Below, in pieces: positions 1 to 4,693 of a stretch of 5,313 bases of DNA. The translations under genes were made by a program, and so were the position numbers. Source of the stretch: an uncultured Desulfuromonadales bacterium (GTDB taxonomy: Bacteria; Desulfobacterota; Desulfuromonadia; Desulfuromonadales; Geopsychrobacteraceae); assembly GCA_947259685.1 (NCBI GenBank), contig CAMYNC010000206.1:1-5313 (forward strand), given 5' to 3'. The stretch's first letter is position 1. Each line of letters opens with the position of its first letter. A model generated the notes under the pieces. That model was not told the DNA's origin. It was given only the letters and a program-made list of their open reading frames with translations, and did no database searches.

Positions 1-435
1 GATGTCGCCCTCGCGGAAGCCGATTTCAGCCAGGAGCTTGCCCAAATGCCCGAAGAGCGCCGCCGGTCGGTGATCATTGATGTGCTCGTCGATATGGAGC
101 TTCTTGCCGGAGCCGCGCAGGCCGCAGGCCTGCTGGCTCGGCTGGGCTATAAGAACGTTGAAGTCAGAACCGGGGATGGTCATACCGGCTGTCCCGGACA
201 TGCCCCTTTTGATGGCATTATTATCACCGCCGCCGCAACCCATCTGCCATCAGCACTGCTCGAGCAACTCAAGCCGGGTGGGCGGTTGGTCGCCCCCGTC
301 GGCCTGCCGTACCTGGCGCAGGAACTTCTGCTGGTTGAAAAGGATCAGAGAGGCAAACTGCACACCAGCGATATTCTGGGAGTTGCCTTTGTGCCGATGA
401 CCGGTGGCACTGGCGAAAGCGGGAGTAACCACTGA
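1..435 (+). CDS. pcm: Protein-L-isoaspartate O-methyltransferase (C-terminal part; 5' end outside window)
   Basis: Pcm methylates the alpha-carboxyl of L-isoaspartyl residues in aged proteins, using S-adenosylmethionine, in the cytoplasm. The frame is open from base 1 to TGA at 433-435 (144 codons), so the start lies upstream. Family hallmarks are clear: an ARLGYKNVEV block (about 136-165) leading into the SAM-fold GDG (172-180), then APFDGIIITAAA, then ALLEQLKPGGRLVAPVG. The end QELLLVEKD...FVPMTGG is also typical of Pcm. The first 30 or so visible codons are less typical. Where the family usually has GTGSGYQAAVLAEL and VYTIE, this protein has a longer charged stretch around QMPEERRRSV before VLVDMELLAG. 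This may be a lineage-specific insertion or a divergent motif; a frameshift upstream cannot be excluded. The ATG at 46 lies inside the methyltransferase fold and is unlikely to be the true start. The CBS gene follows 39 bases after the stop. Confidence 0.88.
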   Translation, partial: DVALAEADFSQELAQMPEERRRSVIIDVLVDMELLAGAAQAAGLLARLGYKNVEVRTGDGHTGCPGHAPFDGIIITAAATHLPSALLEQLKPGGRLVAPVGLPYLAQELLLVEKDQRGKLHTSDILGVAFVPMTGGTGESGSNH

Positions 436-474
436 GTCGACCAACGGATAAATCAGATCACCAAGGAGGCGACC

Positions 475-924
475 ATGCTAGTCGGTGAATTTTGTACCCG
501 CGAAGTGGCTATTGTCGATCGGGCCGCAACCATCCTCGAGGCGGCCAAACTGATGCGCTCGCAACATGTCGGCAACCTGGTGGTAACCGACAGCCGAAAC
601 AACCAGCAGGTCCCGGTCGGAATTCTCACCGATCGGGATATCGTGGTAGAAATTCTGGCCAAGGAGATCGCGCTGGACAAGGTCTCGGTCGGGGATGCCA
701 TGAGCTATGAATTGATTTGCGTCGGAGAACAGGACGGCTTGCTGGAAACCATCGAAAAAATGCGTGACCGCGGCATCCGCCGTCTGCCGGTGGTAGATAA
801 TGTCGGGGCACTGGCCGGCATCATCACCATGGATGACCTGATAGAGCTGCTGGCCGAGCAGTTGACAGATCTGGTCCGCCTGATCGGCAACGAACTGGTT
901 CGGGAAAGGGTCAAGCGGGATTAA
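475..924 (+). CDS. Tandem CBS-domain protein
   Basis: This 149-residue protein consists almost entirely of two CBS domains (a Bateman module). Such modules bind adenosyl ligands such as AMP, ATP or SAM and act as energy or redox sensors, usually as dimers in the cytoplasm. CBS1 covers about residues 5-64 and ends in the typical GILTDRDIV (49-57). CBS2 covers about 71-130, with RGIRRLPVVD (99-108) and GIITMDDL (115-122). A short helical tail follows (LAEQLTDLVRLIGNELVRER). There is no attached enzyme, transporter or DNA-binding domain, so the partner is unknown. The start is supported by a strong Shine-Dalgarno AAGGAGG at 463-469, 5 bases before the ATG. It lies downstream of pcm in the same direction and only 1 base before the next start, so it is probably co-transcribed with both. 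The family call is firm; the ligand and role are open. Confidence 0.93.
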   Translation: MLVGEFCTREVAIVDRAATILEAAKLMRSQHVGNLVVTDSRNNQQVPVGILTDRDIVVEILAKEIALDKVSVGDAMSYELICVGEQDGLLETIEKMRDRGIRRLPVVDNVGALAGIITMDDLIELLAEQLTDLVRLIGNELVRERVKRD

Positions 925-925
925 C

Positions 926-1174
926 TTGCAGGAGCCCATTTTCCAGATCCGCGTGGTCTGCTACTCCGGCTACCGCGGTGAAGAAACCCCGCGGCGCTTT
1001 TATCTCGGTGAGCGAGAGATTGAGATCAACGAGGTTCTAGACCGCTGGTTGGCTCCTGACCACCGCTATTTCAAGGTTCGCTGCACTGCCGGTGACAAGT
1101 ATATTTTGCGCCACGACTGCCGGGCTGACCTTTGGGAGTTGACCCTGTTCGAAAGCCGGGAGAACCCACTATAA
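926..1174 (+). CDS. Small conserved-looking protein of unknown function, TTG start
   Basis: This 82-residue protein begins with TTG, one base after the TAA of the CBS gene. That spacing fits translational coupling. A weak Shine-Dalgarno-like AAGCGGGA lies at 913-920. No ATG occurs in frame near the start; the next alternative is GTG at 953, which would remove nine residues and has no ribosome site at a suitable distance. The protein is soluble, mixed charge and without a signal peptide. Its core reads RVVCYSGYRGEETPRRF (9-25), then EVLDRWLAPDHRYFKVR (36-52), then DKYILRHD and WELTLF. It looks like a small beta-rich domain in which a W-x-x-x-D-x-R-Y-F-K-V block is followed by a ligand- or nucleic-acid-facing strand pair. 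It faintly recalls the DUF6504-type small proteins with an EVxDRW motif, but I cannot confirm that. No function is assigned. Coding character is good and it probably belongs to the pcm-CBS operon. Confidence 0.78.
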   Translation: MQEPIFQIRVVCYSGYRGEETPRRFYLGEREIEINEVLDRWLAPDHRYFKVRCTAGDKYILRHDCRADLWELTLFESRENPL

Positions 1175-1190
1175 ATGCGGTTGCCTAAAT

Positions 1191-1225
1191 CCTGAATCAG
1201 TTGCATCGGAAAACTGAGTCCCAGG
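1191..1225 (+). other. Imperfect stem-loop after the pcm-CBS operon
   Basis: CCTGAATCAGTT (1191-1202) can pair with AACTGAGTCCCAGG (1212-1225), giving a 6-bp inner stem and a 4-bp outer stem separated by an internal loop. It lies 16 bases after the stop of the 82-residue gene. No T-run follows, so it is not a classical intrinsic terminator. It could protect or mark the 3' end of the operon transcript. Confidence 0.3.
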
Positions 1226-1281
1226 CACTCTCTGCTGCTACAATTATCCAACAACCAATATCTCCCAATCTACGGCCAGAA

Positions 1282-1310
1282 CTTATATCTGACCAAATCT
1301 GTGCTATTCT
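1282..1310 (+). promoter_or_regulatory. Candidate promoter of the csbD gene, sigma-S-like -10
   Basis: The sequence at 1303-1313 (GCTATTCTTTA) matches 9 of 11 positions of the extended sigma-S -10 consensus KCTAYRCTTAA. The hexamer TATTCT (1305-1310) is also preceded by TGC, an extended -10 arrangement. The -35 position with a 17-bp spacer (CTTATA, 1282-1287) is poor, which is usual for sigma-S or extended -10 promoters. Transcription would start near 1316-1318, about 23 bases before the ATG. The match is seen in the sequence; the sigma factor is inferred. Confidence 0.45.
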
Positions 1311-1339
1311 TTATGCAACTCCTGCCGAGGAGGTGAAAT

Positions 1340-1567
1340 ATGAATAGACAGAAGCTTAGAGGAAAATGGGATCAGACCAAAGGACTGGCCAGAGAATTCT
1401 GGGGAGAGTTGACCGGAGACGATCTTAACTTTATTGCCGGACAGCGGGATCGTTTGATCGGTCGCCTGGAATCGACCTACCGGTTAAGCCGTAGCGAAGC
1501 TGAAATGCAGGTGGAACTGTTTGAACGCAAAATCTTTCCTGCGGAGAATGCGAGAAGGCTGCACTAA
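1340..1567 (+). CDS. CsbD-family stress-response protein
   Basis: This 75-residue soluble protein has the CsbD/YjbJ pattern: LRGKWDQTKG (6-15), WGELTGDDL (21-29), then FIAGQRDRLIGRLESTY (31-47) and a SRSEAEMQVELFE helix (50-62). Members are small, abundant, highly charged helical proteins induced by general stress (sigma-B in Bacillus; the E. coli relative YjbJ is linked to RpoS). Their molecular role is not established. The ATG start is fixed by an excellent Shine-Dalgarno GAGGAGGTG at 1327-1335, 4 bases upstream. The length is normal for the family and the C-terminus has a short extra tail (ENARRLH). A 165-bp gap separates it from the upstream operon, and it has its own candidate promoter, so it is probably a separate unit. 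The ceramidase-like pseudogene follows 26 bases downstream on the same strand. Confidence 0.93.
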   Translation: MNRQKLRGKWDQTKGLAREFWGELTGDDLNFIAGQRDRLIGRLESTYRLSRSEAEMQVELFERKIFPAENARRLH

Positions 1568-1915
1568 CCAGCCCACACTGGGTCCCTAAACGCTTGGTGA
1601 CTGCAAATTTCAAAGTAAAGCTGCTTATTGGCACAGTGCTCAGTTGCGGGCTGATCGCCATCTTTGCTCCCGCAATCCCTCAAGACCCTGCCTATCATCA
1701 GTTTCCCGATCAAAAAACCATCCTGGGCATTCCCAACTTTTCGAATGTCATCGGTAATCTGCCGCTTTTGCTGGTCGGCATCTGCGGCACCGGCGTGATC
1801 CGTAAGCGGCTGCCAGCTGGGGACTGGCCGACCAGGAGTTTTTCCAACTGCTCAAGCGGGTCTGCGGCCACACACTGAAACACCTCTTGGCGGCCCTGGC
1901 CGGTCTGATTCTGCT

Positions 1916-1921
1916 ACCCGC
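1916..1921 (+). repeat. Left copy of 6-bp target-site duplication
   Basis: ACCCGC lies immediately before the element and is matched at 2089-2094 immediately after it. The distance to the perfect inverted repeat is 4 bases on both sides. Keeping one copy and removing the rest restores a continuous reading frame in the ceramidase-like pseudogene, which supports a real insertion duplication. Confidence 0.6.
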
Positions 1922-1925
1922 CCTA

Positions 1926-1941
1926 GTGTCCCGTGCGGTTA
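1926..1941 (+). repeat. Left 16-bp terminal inverted repeat
   Basis: GTGTCCCGTGCGGTTA is a perfect inverted match to 2069-2084. With two outer mismatches it may extend 4 bases further out, since CCTA and the inverted GAGC share C and T at the two middle positions. Confidence 0.9.
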
Positions 1942-2068
1942 GTCCTTGCAAGTAATTCTGAGCAATTTTGGCTGATGGCAAGGCGCGTCGACGCAGGCCT
2001 AGCCAAAGCTAAGCCGAGGAGACGTAACGAGGCCAGCGGCCAAAAGGGCCAGAATTAATGGACGGAAT

Positions 2069-2084
2069 TAACCGCACGGGACAC
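2069..2084 (-). repeat. Right 16-bp terminal inverted repeat
   Basis: TAACCGCACGGGACAC is the exact reverse complement of 1926-1941. It is followed by GAGC and then the right copy of the ACCCGC direct repeat. Confidence 0.9.
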
Positions 2085-2088
2085 GAGC

Positions 2089-2094
2089 ACCCGC
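2089..2094 (+). repeat. Right copy of 6-bp target-site duplication
   Basis: ACCCGC, identical to 1916-1921, sits at the right border of the palindromic element. Confidence 0.6.
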
Positions 2095-2125
2095 AGGCGG
2101 CTATAGACATATATCGGCCGTAACG

Positions 2126-2617
2126 TCAGCGGCTCGGGATCAGGACCAGATCAAAATTCGCTTCCTTCTGCCCTTTTTTCAGGTAATGCTGGGTGACCAA
2201 AGTCTTAAAACCATCAGCTGAGATGCGAATGTGGATATGCGCCGGCCGGCTTACATAGGGTGGCGGGGCATCTGTTTCCAACTGGTACCCCCCCTGCTGA
2301 TCAGCAATAATTGTTGCTCGGTAGGCATCAGCGTATTGTCCGTTTGGACCTGCCTGCCAGAATTCGATCAGTGCGGCAGGAATCGGCTGACAATTCGTTA
2401 CAGAAAGAACCGCACCACGCAAAAAGTATCCATTGCCGATGGTTGACCGCACCGGCGAACCAGGACGATAGAAGGGACCCATCTCGTCAGGTGCGGTTGG
2501 TTGGCATTTTTGCAGCCCCTCGCTTGAACTCATGCCGCTGACCGGGAGCGCCCCGCAGAGCATCAACGTCAACACCAGAAGTAAGCCCTGCACCTGTTTG
2601 CCTATCGGTTTTGTCAT
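2126..2617 (-). CDS. Exported intradiol ring-cleavage dioxygenase-like protein
   Basis: This 163-residue protein resembles the catalytic core of protocatechuate 3,4-dioxygenase beta and other intradiol dioxygenases. These non-haem Fe(III) enzymes open catecholic rings between the two hydroxylated carbons. Landmarks are MGPFYRPGSP (46-55), ALIEFWQAGPNGQY (82-95), DQQGGYQLET (106-115), PPPYVSRPAHIHIRIS (118-133) and the closing FDLVLIPSR. By alignment with PcaH the iron ligands would be Tyr95, Tyr121, His127 and His129, with the active-site Arg at 124. All are present. The N-terminus is a signal peptide: K3 and K7, a hydrophobic core at 11-24, and a likely cut near 28, so it should act outside the cytoplasm. 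Cys21 lies in the core but is not in a good lipobox. It is shorter than PcaH and lacks the oligomer extensions. Start ATG 2615-2617 has Shine-Dalgarno AGAGGAG (2625-2631, minus strand) 7 bases upstream. No aromatic-degradation genes are nearby, so the substrate is unknown. Confidence 0.88.
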   Translation of the reverse strand: MTKPIGKQVQGLLLVLTLMLCGALPVSGMSSSEGLQKCQPTAPDEMGPFYRPGSPVRSTIGNGYFLRGAVLSVTNCQPIPAALIEFWQAGPNGQYADAYRATIIADQQGGYQLETDAPPPYVSRPAHIHIRISADGFKTLVTQHYLKKGQKEANFDLVLIPSR

Positions 2618-2684
2618 TACGCATCTCCTCTCGCCTGCGCCTGCCCGGCAAAGGGTTTATTCACGGCGCTCGGCGGGAAAAATC

Positions 2685-2690
2685 TGTCAA
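2685..2690 (-). promoter_or_regulatory. Perfect TTGACA -35-like hexamer upstream of the dioxygenase gene
   Basis: On the minus strand TTGACA lies 68 bases upstream of the dioxygenase ATG. No good -10 stands 16-18 bases downstream; the nearest AT-rich stretch (around 2656-2662, GAATAAA) is about 22 bases away. It may be part of an atypical or activated promoter, or chance. Confidence 0.25.
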
Positions 2691-2755
2691 GTTACGGAGA
2701 GCCAAGGGTCACTCGCGGGGTGCTGAGCTGAAAACGCCGTACGTCAAAGGAACTG

Positions 2756-3136
2756 TCACGACTTGGGCGGTTTCAGCAATTTGCCCAATGCTGCGAATGG
2801 CGAATGCTCCAGAGTCGGCCCCTGCTGAGACGCTTCGGCACCCCCCTCTCGTCCCTCCTGCACGCTGCGGGTGTGCTCATGGTCGTGGCAGTAGAGGCAG
2901 AGCAGTTCCCAGTTACTGCCATCGGGCGGGTTGTTGTCATGATCGTGATCCCGGTGATGCACCGTCAGCTCACGCATACTCTTCCCTTCGAATTCACGGC
3001 TGCAGCGGCCGCAGACATGGGGAAATAGTTTCAGCGCCCGTTCACGGTAACCGGCCTGACGCTGCTGCTCTTCCTTACGCATCTCAGCAACCATTTGTTT
3101 GCGCTGCTCAGCAGCTTTTTGTGTGGCATCGGGCAT
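2756..3136 (-). CDS. yajD: YajD-type HNH nuclease family protein
   Basis: This 126-residue protein closely resembles E. coli YajD, a small cytoplasmic protein of the HNH (beta-beta-alpha metal) nuclease superfamily with no settled function. Residues 29-88 carry the family core: GYRERALKLFPHVCGRCSREF with Cys42 and Cys45, RELTVHHRDHDHDNNP with the HH pair at 60-61, DGSNWELLCLYCHDHEH with Asn75, Cys80, Cys83 and the His/Asp run 84-88. The four cysteines make a zinc knuckle, and the histidines and Asn75 form the HNH metal site. The first 28 residues are a charged helical extension rich in K, E, Q and R. The C-terminal SPFAALGKLLK resembles the YajD tail NPFADL. I chose ATG 3134-3136 because GGAGGT (3141-3146, minus strand) precedes it by 4 bases. 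An upstream in-frame GTG (3224-3226) would add 30 residues unlike the family. Confidence 0.9.
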   Translation of the reverse strand: MPDATQKAAEQRKQMVAEMRKEEQQRQAGYRERALKLFPHVCGRCSREFEGKSMRELTVHHRDHDHDNNPPDGSNWELLCLYCHDHEHTRSVQEGREGGAEASQQGPTLEHSPFAALGKLLKPPKS

Positions 3137-3140
3137 ACAG

Positions 3141-3146
3141 ACCTCC
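3141..3146 (-). promoter_or_regulatory. Ribosome binding site that sets the yajD start
   Basis: GGAGGT on the minus strand is 4 bases before ATG 3134-3136. It lies inside the reading frame of the longer GTG-started version, which has no comparable site, so it favours the shorter protein. Confidence 0.7.
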
Positions 3147-3217
3147 AAGTTATCTGGATTTAAAAGGAACTCGATTTGTTTTAAGCAGAAAAAGTTAGGC
3201 AGACTTAGCGAAATTTC

Positions 3218-3240
3218 TCTGGCCACCCGGCCAGATCTGG
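3218..3240 (-). other. Overlapping palindromes in the yajD leader
   Basis: TCTGGCC-ACCC-GGCCAGA (3218-3235) is a 7-bp perfect inverted repeat with a 4-base loop. It overlaps the 10-bp palindrome CCAGATCTGG (3231-3240). The two structures are mutually exclusive because they share CCAG. If transcription starts near 3245 they form the very 5' end of the yajD mRNA. No U-run follows on either strand, so a terminator is unlikely; an operator or an mRNA-stabilising hairpin is possible. Confidence 0.4.
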
Positions 3241-3251
3241 TTCCTGGAATT

Positions 3252-3278
3252 ATTATACAGCGCTTCGACTATTTGCAA
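3252..3278 (-). promoter_or_regulatory. Candidate promoter of yajD with perfect TATAAT
   Basis: The minus strand has TATAAT at 3257-3252. TTGCAA (3278-3273) lies 15 bases upstream as a possible short-spaced -35. Transcription would start near 3245, giving a leader of about 109 bases before the ATG. It sits between the thioredoxin-CcdA gene and yajD, suggesting that yajD is a separate unit. Confidence 0.45.
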
Positions 3279-3294
3279 CTATCCCTGTTTATAA

Positions 3295-4578
3295 TCAGCT
3301 TCCGCTCAGGTTTCTACTGGAACCGGTTTTGCTCAAGCGCCAACATTTTTCCAACAGCAAAATCAACCCGGTGCCAAGCAATGCCGCAACCAGCAGACCA
3401 ACCACGACCAGCAGATTCTGCAGTAAAATAGGCCGCAGCAGCAGAACCAGCCCAAGTGCCAGCATCATCATTCCCGAAGTCAACTTCAGCGCCCGTCCTT
3501 CGAATTCGCTAAGTTTATGGCTACCCAGAGTCACCGAAAAGAGAATGACGATGATCAGCAGCGGGACAATGTAGGCCAGGTTGTAAAGTCCGAGATAGAG
3601 ATAGTAGAGCCAGGCCGGCAGCTCCCGCAGAGTCAACACCCGGGTGTAGACCATCGGGAACCCAGCTGTGCAAAGCAGCTCATAACTATTCGCCACCAAC
3701 GCCAGCACAGTGGTTCCCACCAGGGTCGGCAGCAGGCGCTCGCCTTTGATCAGGTTGCGCATCCGGGTGAACAGTTTCGGTTTGGCCGACTCCGACAGTG
3801 AGAGTGATGGCCCATGATGCAGATAGAAATGATCCTTGATATTGAGGCCGGCGATAACCAGTGCCACCAGACCGGCAATGGTGGTCAGCAGCGGCAACTG
3901 GCCAGCGACCAGAAACAGATTGAGCCAGGCGGCCATGAAGCAGAAATAGATCAGCCCGGAAAAGAAGATAAACACCCCGCCGACCAGAAACATCCGCTGC
4001 CGGGAATGGGTATGGACCATCAGACTGAGCAGAAACAACAGAACGAAAAAGGCGCAGGGATTGAAACTATCGAGCAGACCGAGAATTATCGTGAATGCCG
4101 GCAGTGAAATATTATCCGGGTCGACCGGGAGATTTGCCAACCCCAGGTCTTTTTTTTGCGTATCGCCCGGCACCAGGGGCAGCCCGGAGGCCAGCCCGCC
4201 GACCAGATCGGCGCAGCCGGAAGCCAGGCACTCCTCTACCGCAAGTTTAATCTCTGCGGCTATTCCATCACTGAATCCGAACCAGGCATGATGACCGATG
4301 GCGGTCGTCGGGGTGGTTGCGATCTCCGCCCCTTGCGCTTCAGCCAACGCCTGCATCAACTCATAACTGTCTCGCTGCAGCCAGACATCGTAGATCTGCA
4401 CCTGAAGTTGCGGATAATCCTGTTGCAGTTCTTCGATAAAGGGTTTTTCTTCGCGGCAGCCGGGGCAGTTTTCAGCATAAAAGAAATGTAGCTTTGCCTC
4501 GTAGGCGAAGCTGGTCACTGGACAGAATATCCCGAAGCTAAGAATCAGCAGGAACAGGGCAAAAAACCATCTGTTCAC
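3295..4578 (-). CDS. Thioredoxin-like / CcdA (DsbD-type) membrane fusion protein
   Basis: This 427-residue protein probably moves reducing or oxidising equivalents across the inner membrane. Residues 1-25 are a signal peptide or first membrane anchor ending VTSFA. Residues 27-120 form a thioredoxin-like domain facing the periplasm, with HFFYAENCPGCREEKPF (CPGC at 38-41) and a probable cis-Pro at 90 (ATTPTTAIG). A second cysteine pair, Cys117 and Cys122 (CLASGC), closes this domain. After a linker (126-158) come six or seven membrane segments: about 160-188, 196-223, 228-247, 284-306, 323-350, 366-387 and 389-410. DSFNPCAF (170-177, Cys175) and ELLCTAGFP (300-308, Cys303) match the paired membrane cysteines of CcdA/DsbD-beta. 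The order (thioredoxin first, membrane domain second) differs from DsbD, whose thioredoxin domain is C-terminal. The start is GTG 4576-4578, with a purine-rich GGGAGGGGA (4589-4581) just upstream. No cytochrome c genes adjoin. The exact partner is unknown. Confidence 0.88.
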   Translation of the reverse strand: MNRWFFALFLLILSFGIFCPVTSFAYEAKLHFFYAENCPGCREEKPFIEELQQDYPQLQVQIYDVWLQRDSYELMQALAEAQGAEIATTPTTAIGHHAWFGFSDGIAAEIKLAVEECLASGCADLVGGLASGLPLVPGDTQKKDLGLANLPVDPDNISLPAFTIILGLLDSFNPCAFFVLLFLLSLMVHTHSRQRMFLVGGVFIFFSGLIYFCFMAAWLNLFLVAGQLPLLTTIAGLVALVIAGLNIKDHFYLHHGPSLSLSESAKPKLFTRMRNLIKGERLLPTLVGTTVLALVANSYELLCTAGFPMVYTRVLTLRELPAWLYYLYLGLYNLAYIVPLLIIVILFSVTLGSHKLSEFEGRALKLTSGMMMLALGLVLLLRPILLQNLLVVVGLLVAALLGTGLILLLEKCWRLSKTGSSRNLSGS

Positions 4579-4624
4579 GCTCCCCTCCCTTGCCGCTCGT
4601 CGGCCAGTGTTTTTCAGGCAGGCT

Positions 4625-4630
4625 ATATTA
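4625..4630 (-). promoter_or_regulatory. Candidate extended -10 for the thioredoxin-CcdA gene
   Basis: The minus strand reads TGGTAATAT, an extended -10 with hexamer TAATAT at 4630-4625. No convincing -35 lies at 16-18 bases. Transcription would start near 4618, about 40 bases before the GTG. Confidence 0.28.
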
Positions 4631-4693
4631 CCAGCATAACTCTTTGGTGGGGGTTCACAAGGCGCAAAACACCGAAAATAGATTATTCCAGGG

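Larger units (their letters stand above)
1922..2088. mobile_element. 167-bp palindromic MITE-like element
   Basis: GTGTCCCGTGCGGTTA at 1926-1941 is repeated exactly, inverted, at 2069-2084. Pairing continues inward: TAATTCTG (1953-1960) with CAGAATTA (2050-2057), TTTTGGC (1966-1972) with GCCAAAA (2039-2045), TGGC (1976-1979) with GCCA (2032-2035). The centre is GCCTAGC-CAAA-GCTAAGC (1997-2014). The whole element can therefore fold into one long imperfect hairpin centred at about 2005. The borders carry the direct repeat ACCCGC (1916-1921 and 2089-2094), each 4 bases outside the perfect inverted repeats, as expected for a target-site duplication. There is no ORF of note inside, so it would be non-autonomous and moved by a transposase elsewhere. 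I do not recognise the transposase family from these ends. A structured repeat with another origin is the alternative reading. Confidence 0.75.
1594..2123 (+). pseudogene. Ceramidase-like (alkaline phytoceramidase family) membrane protein, broken
   Basis: Two ends of one gene are visible in different frames. The N-terminal part (from TTG 1594 or GTG 1597) has a membrane segment VKLLIGTVLSCGLIAIFAPA, then DPAYHQF, TILGIPNFSNV and NLPLLLVG, typical of bacterial ceramidase-like proteins. After about 1790 it runs into unrelated sequence and stops at 1876-1878. From about 1806, in another frame, comes the family's C-terminus: ADQEFFQLLKRVCGHTLKHLLAAL, with the metal-binding GHTLKH at 1866-1883. 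The middle of roughly 130-160 residues, with the other metal ligands, is missing. This implies a large internal deletion that also shifted the frame. Near the end a palindromic element (1922-2088) interrupts the coding sequence, so the C-terminal frame now stops at 1953-1955. Without the element it would read LLPAGGYRHIYRP and stop at 2121-2123. No clear ribosome site precedes the start. Family members hydrolyse or resemble enzymes hydrolysing ceramide-type amides in membranes; this copy cannot be active. Confidence 0.72.

Noticed and set aside
478..939. Open frame of 153 codons on the minus strand opposite the CBS gene
   Set aside because: The plus-strand frame has two clear CBS domains and a strong ribosome site; the opposite frame has no recognisable motif and is a shadow.
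1748..1981. Minus-strand frame of 77 codons over the ceramidase-like pseudogene and the left end of the palindromic element
   Set aside because: No recognisable motif, it crosses the element border, and the plus strand explains the sequence better.
2685..2690. TTGACA as a full sigma-70 promoter for the dioxygenase gene
   Set aside because: No acceptable -10 at the right distance, so it is kept only as a low-confidence regulatory element.
2611..3198. Open frame of 195 codons on the plus strand across the dioxygenase promoter and yajD
   Set aside because: It lies opposite the well-supported YajD protein, has low-complexity composition and no ribosome site or family motif.
3218..3235. Inverted repeat TCTGGCC-ACCC-GGCCAGA as a terminator of the thioredoxin-CcdA gene
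   Set aside because: No T-run follows on the minus strand, and it lies downstream of a perfect TATAAT belonging to yajD.
3814..4107. Plus-strand frame rich in Gln, Glu and His
   Set aside because: Its composition is the mirror of the hydrophobic membrane segments of the thioredoxin-CcdA gene on the other strand.
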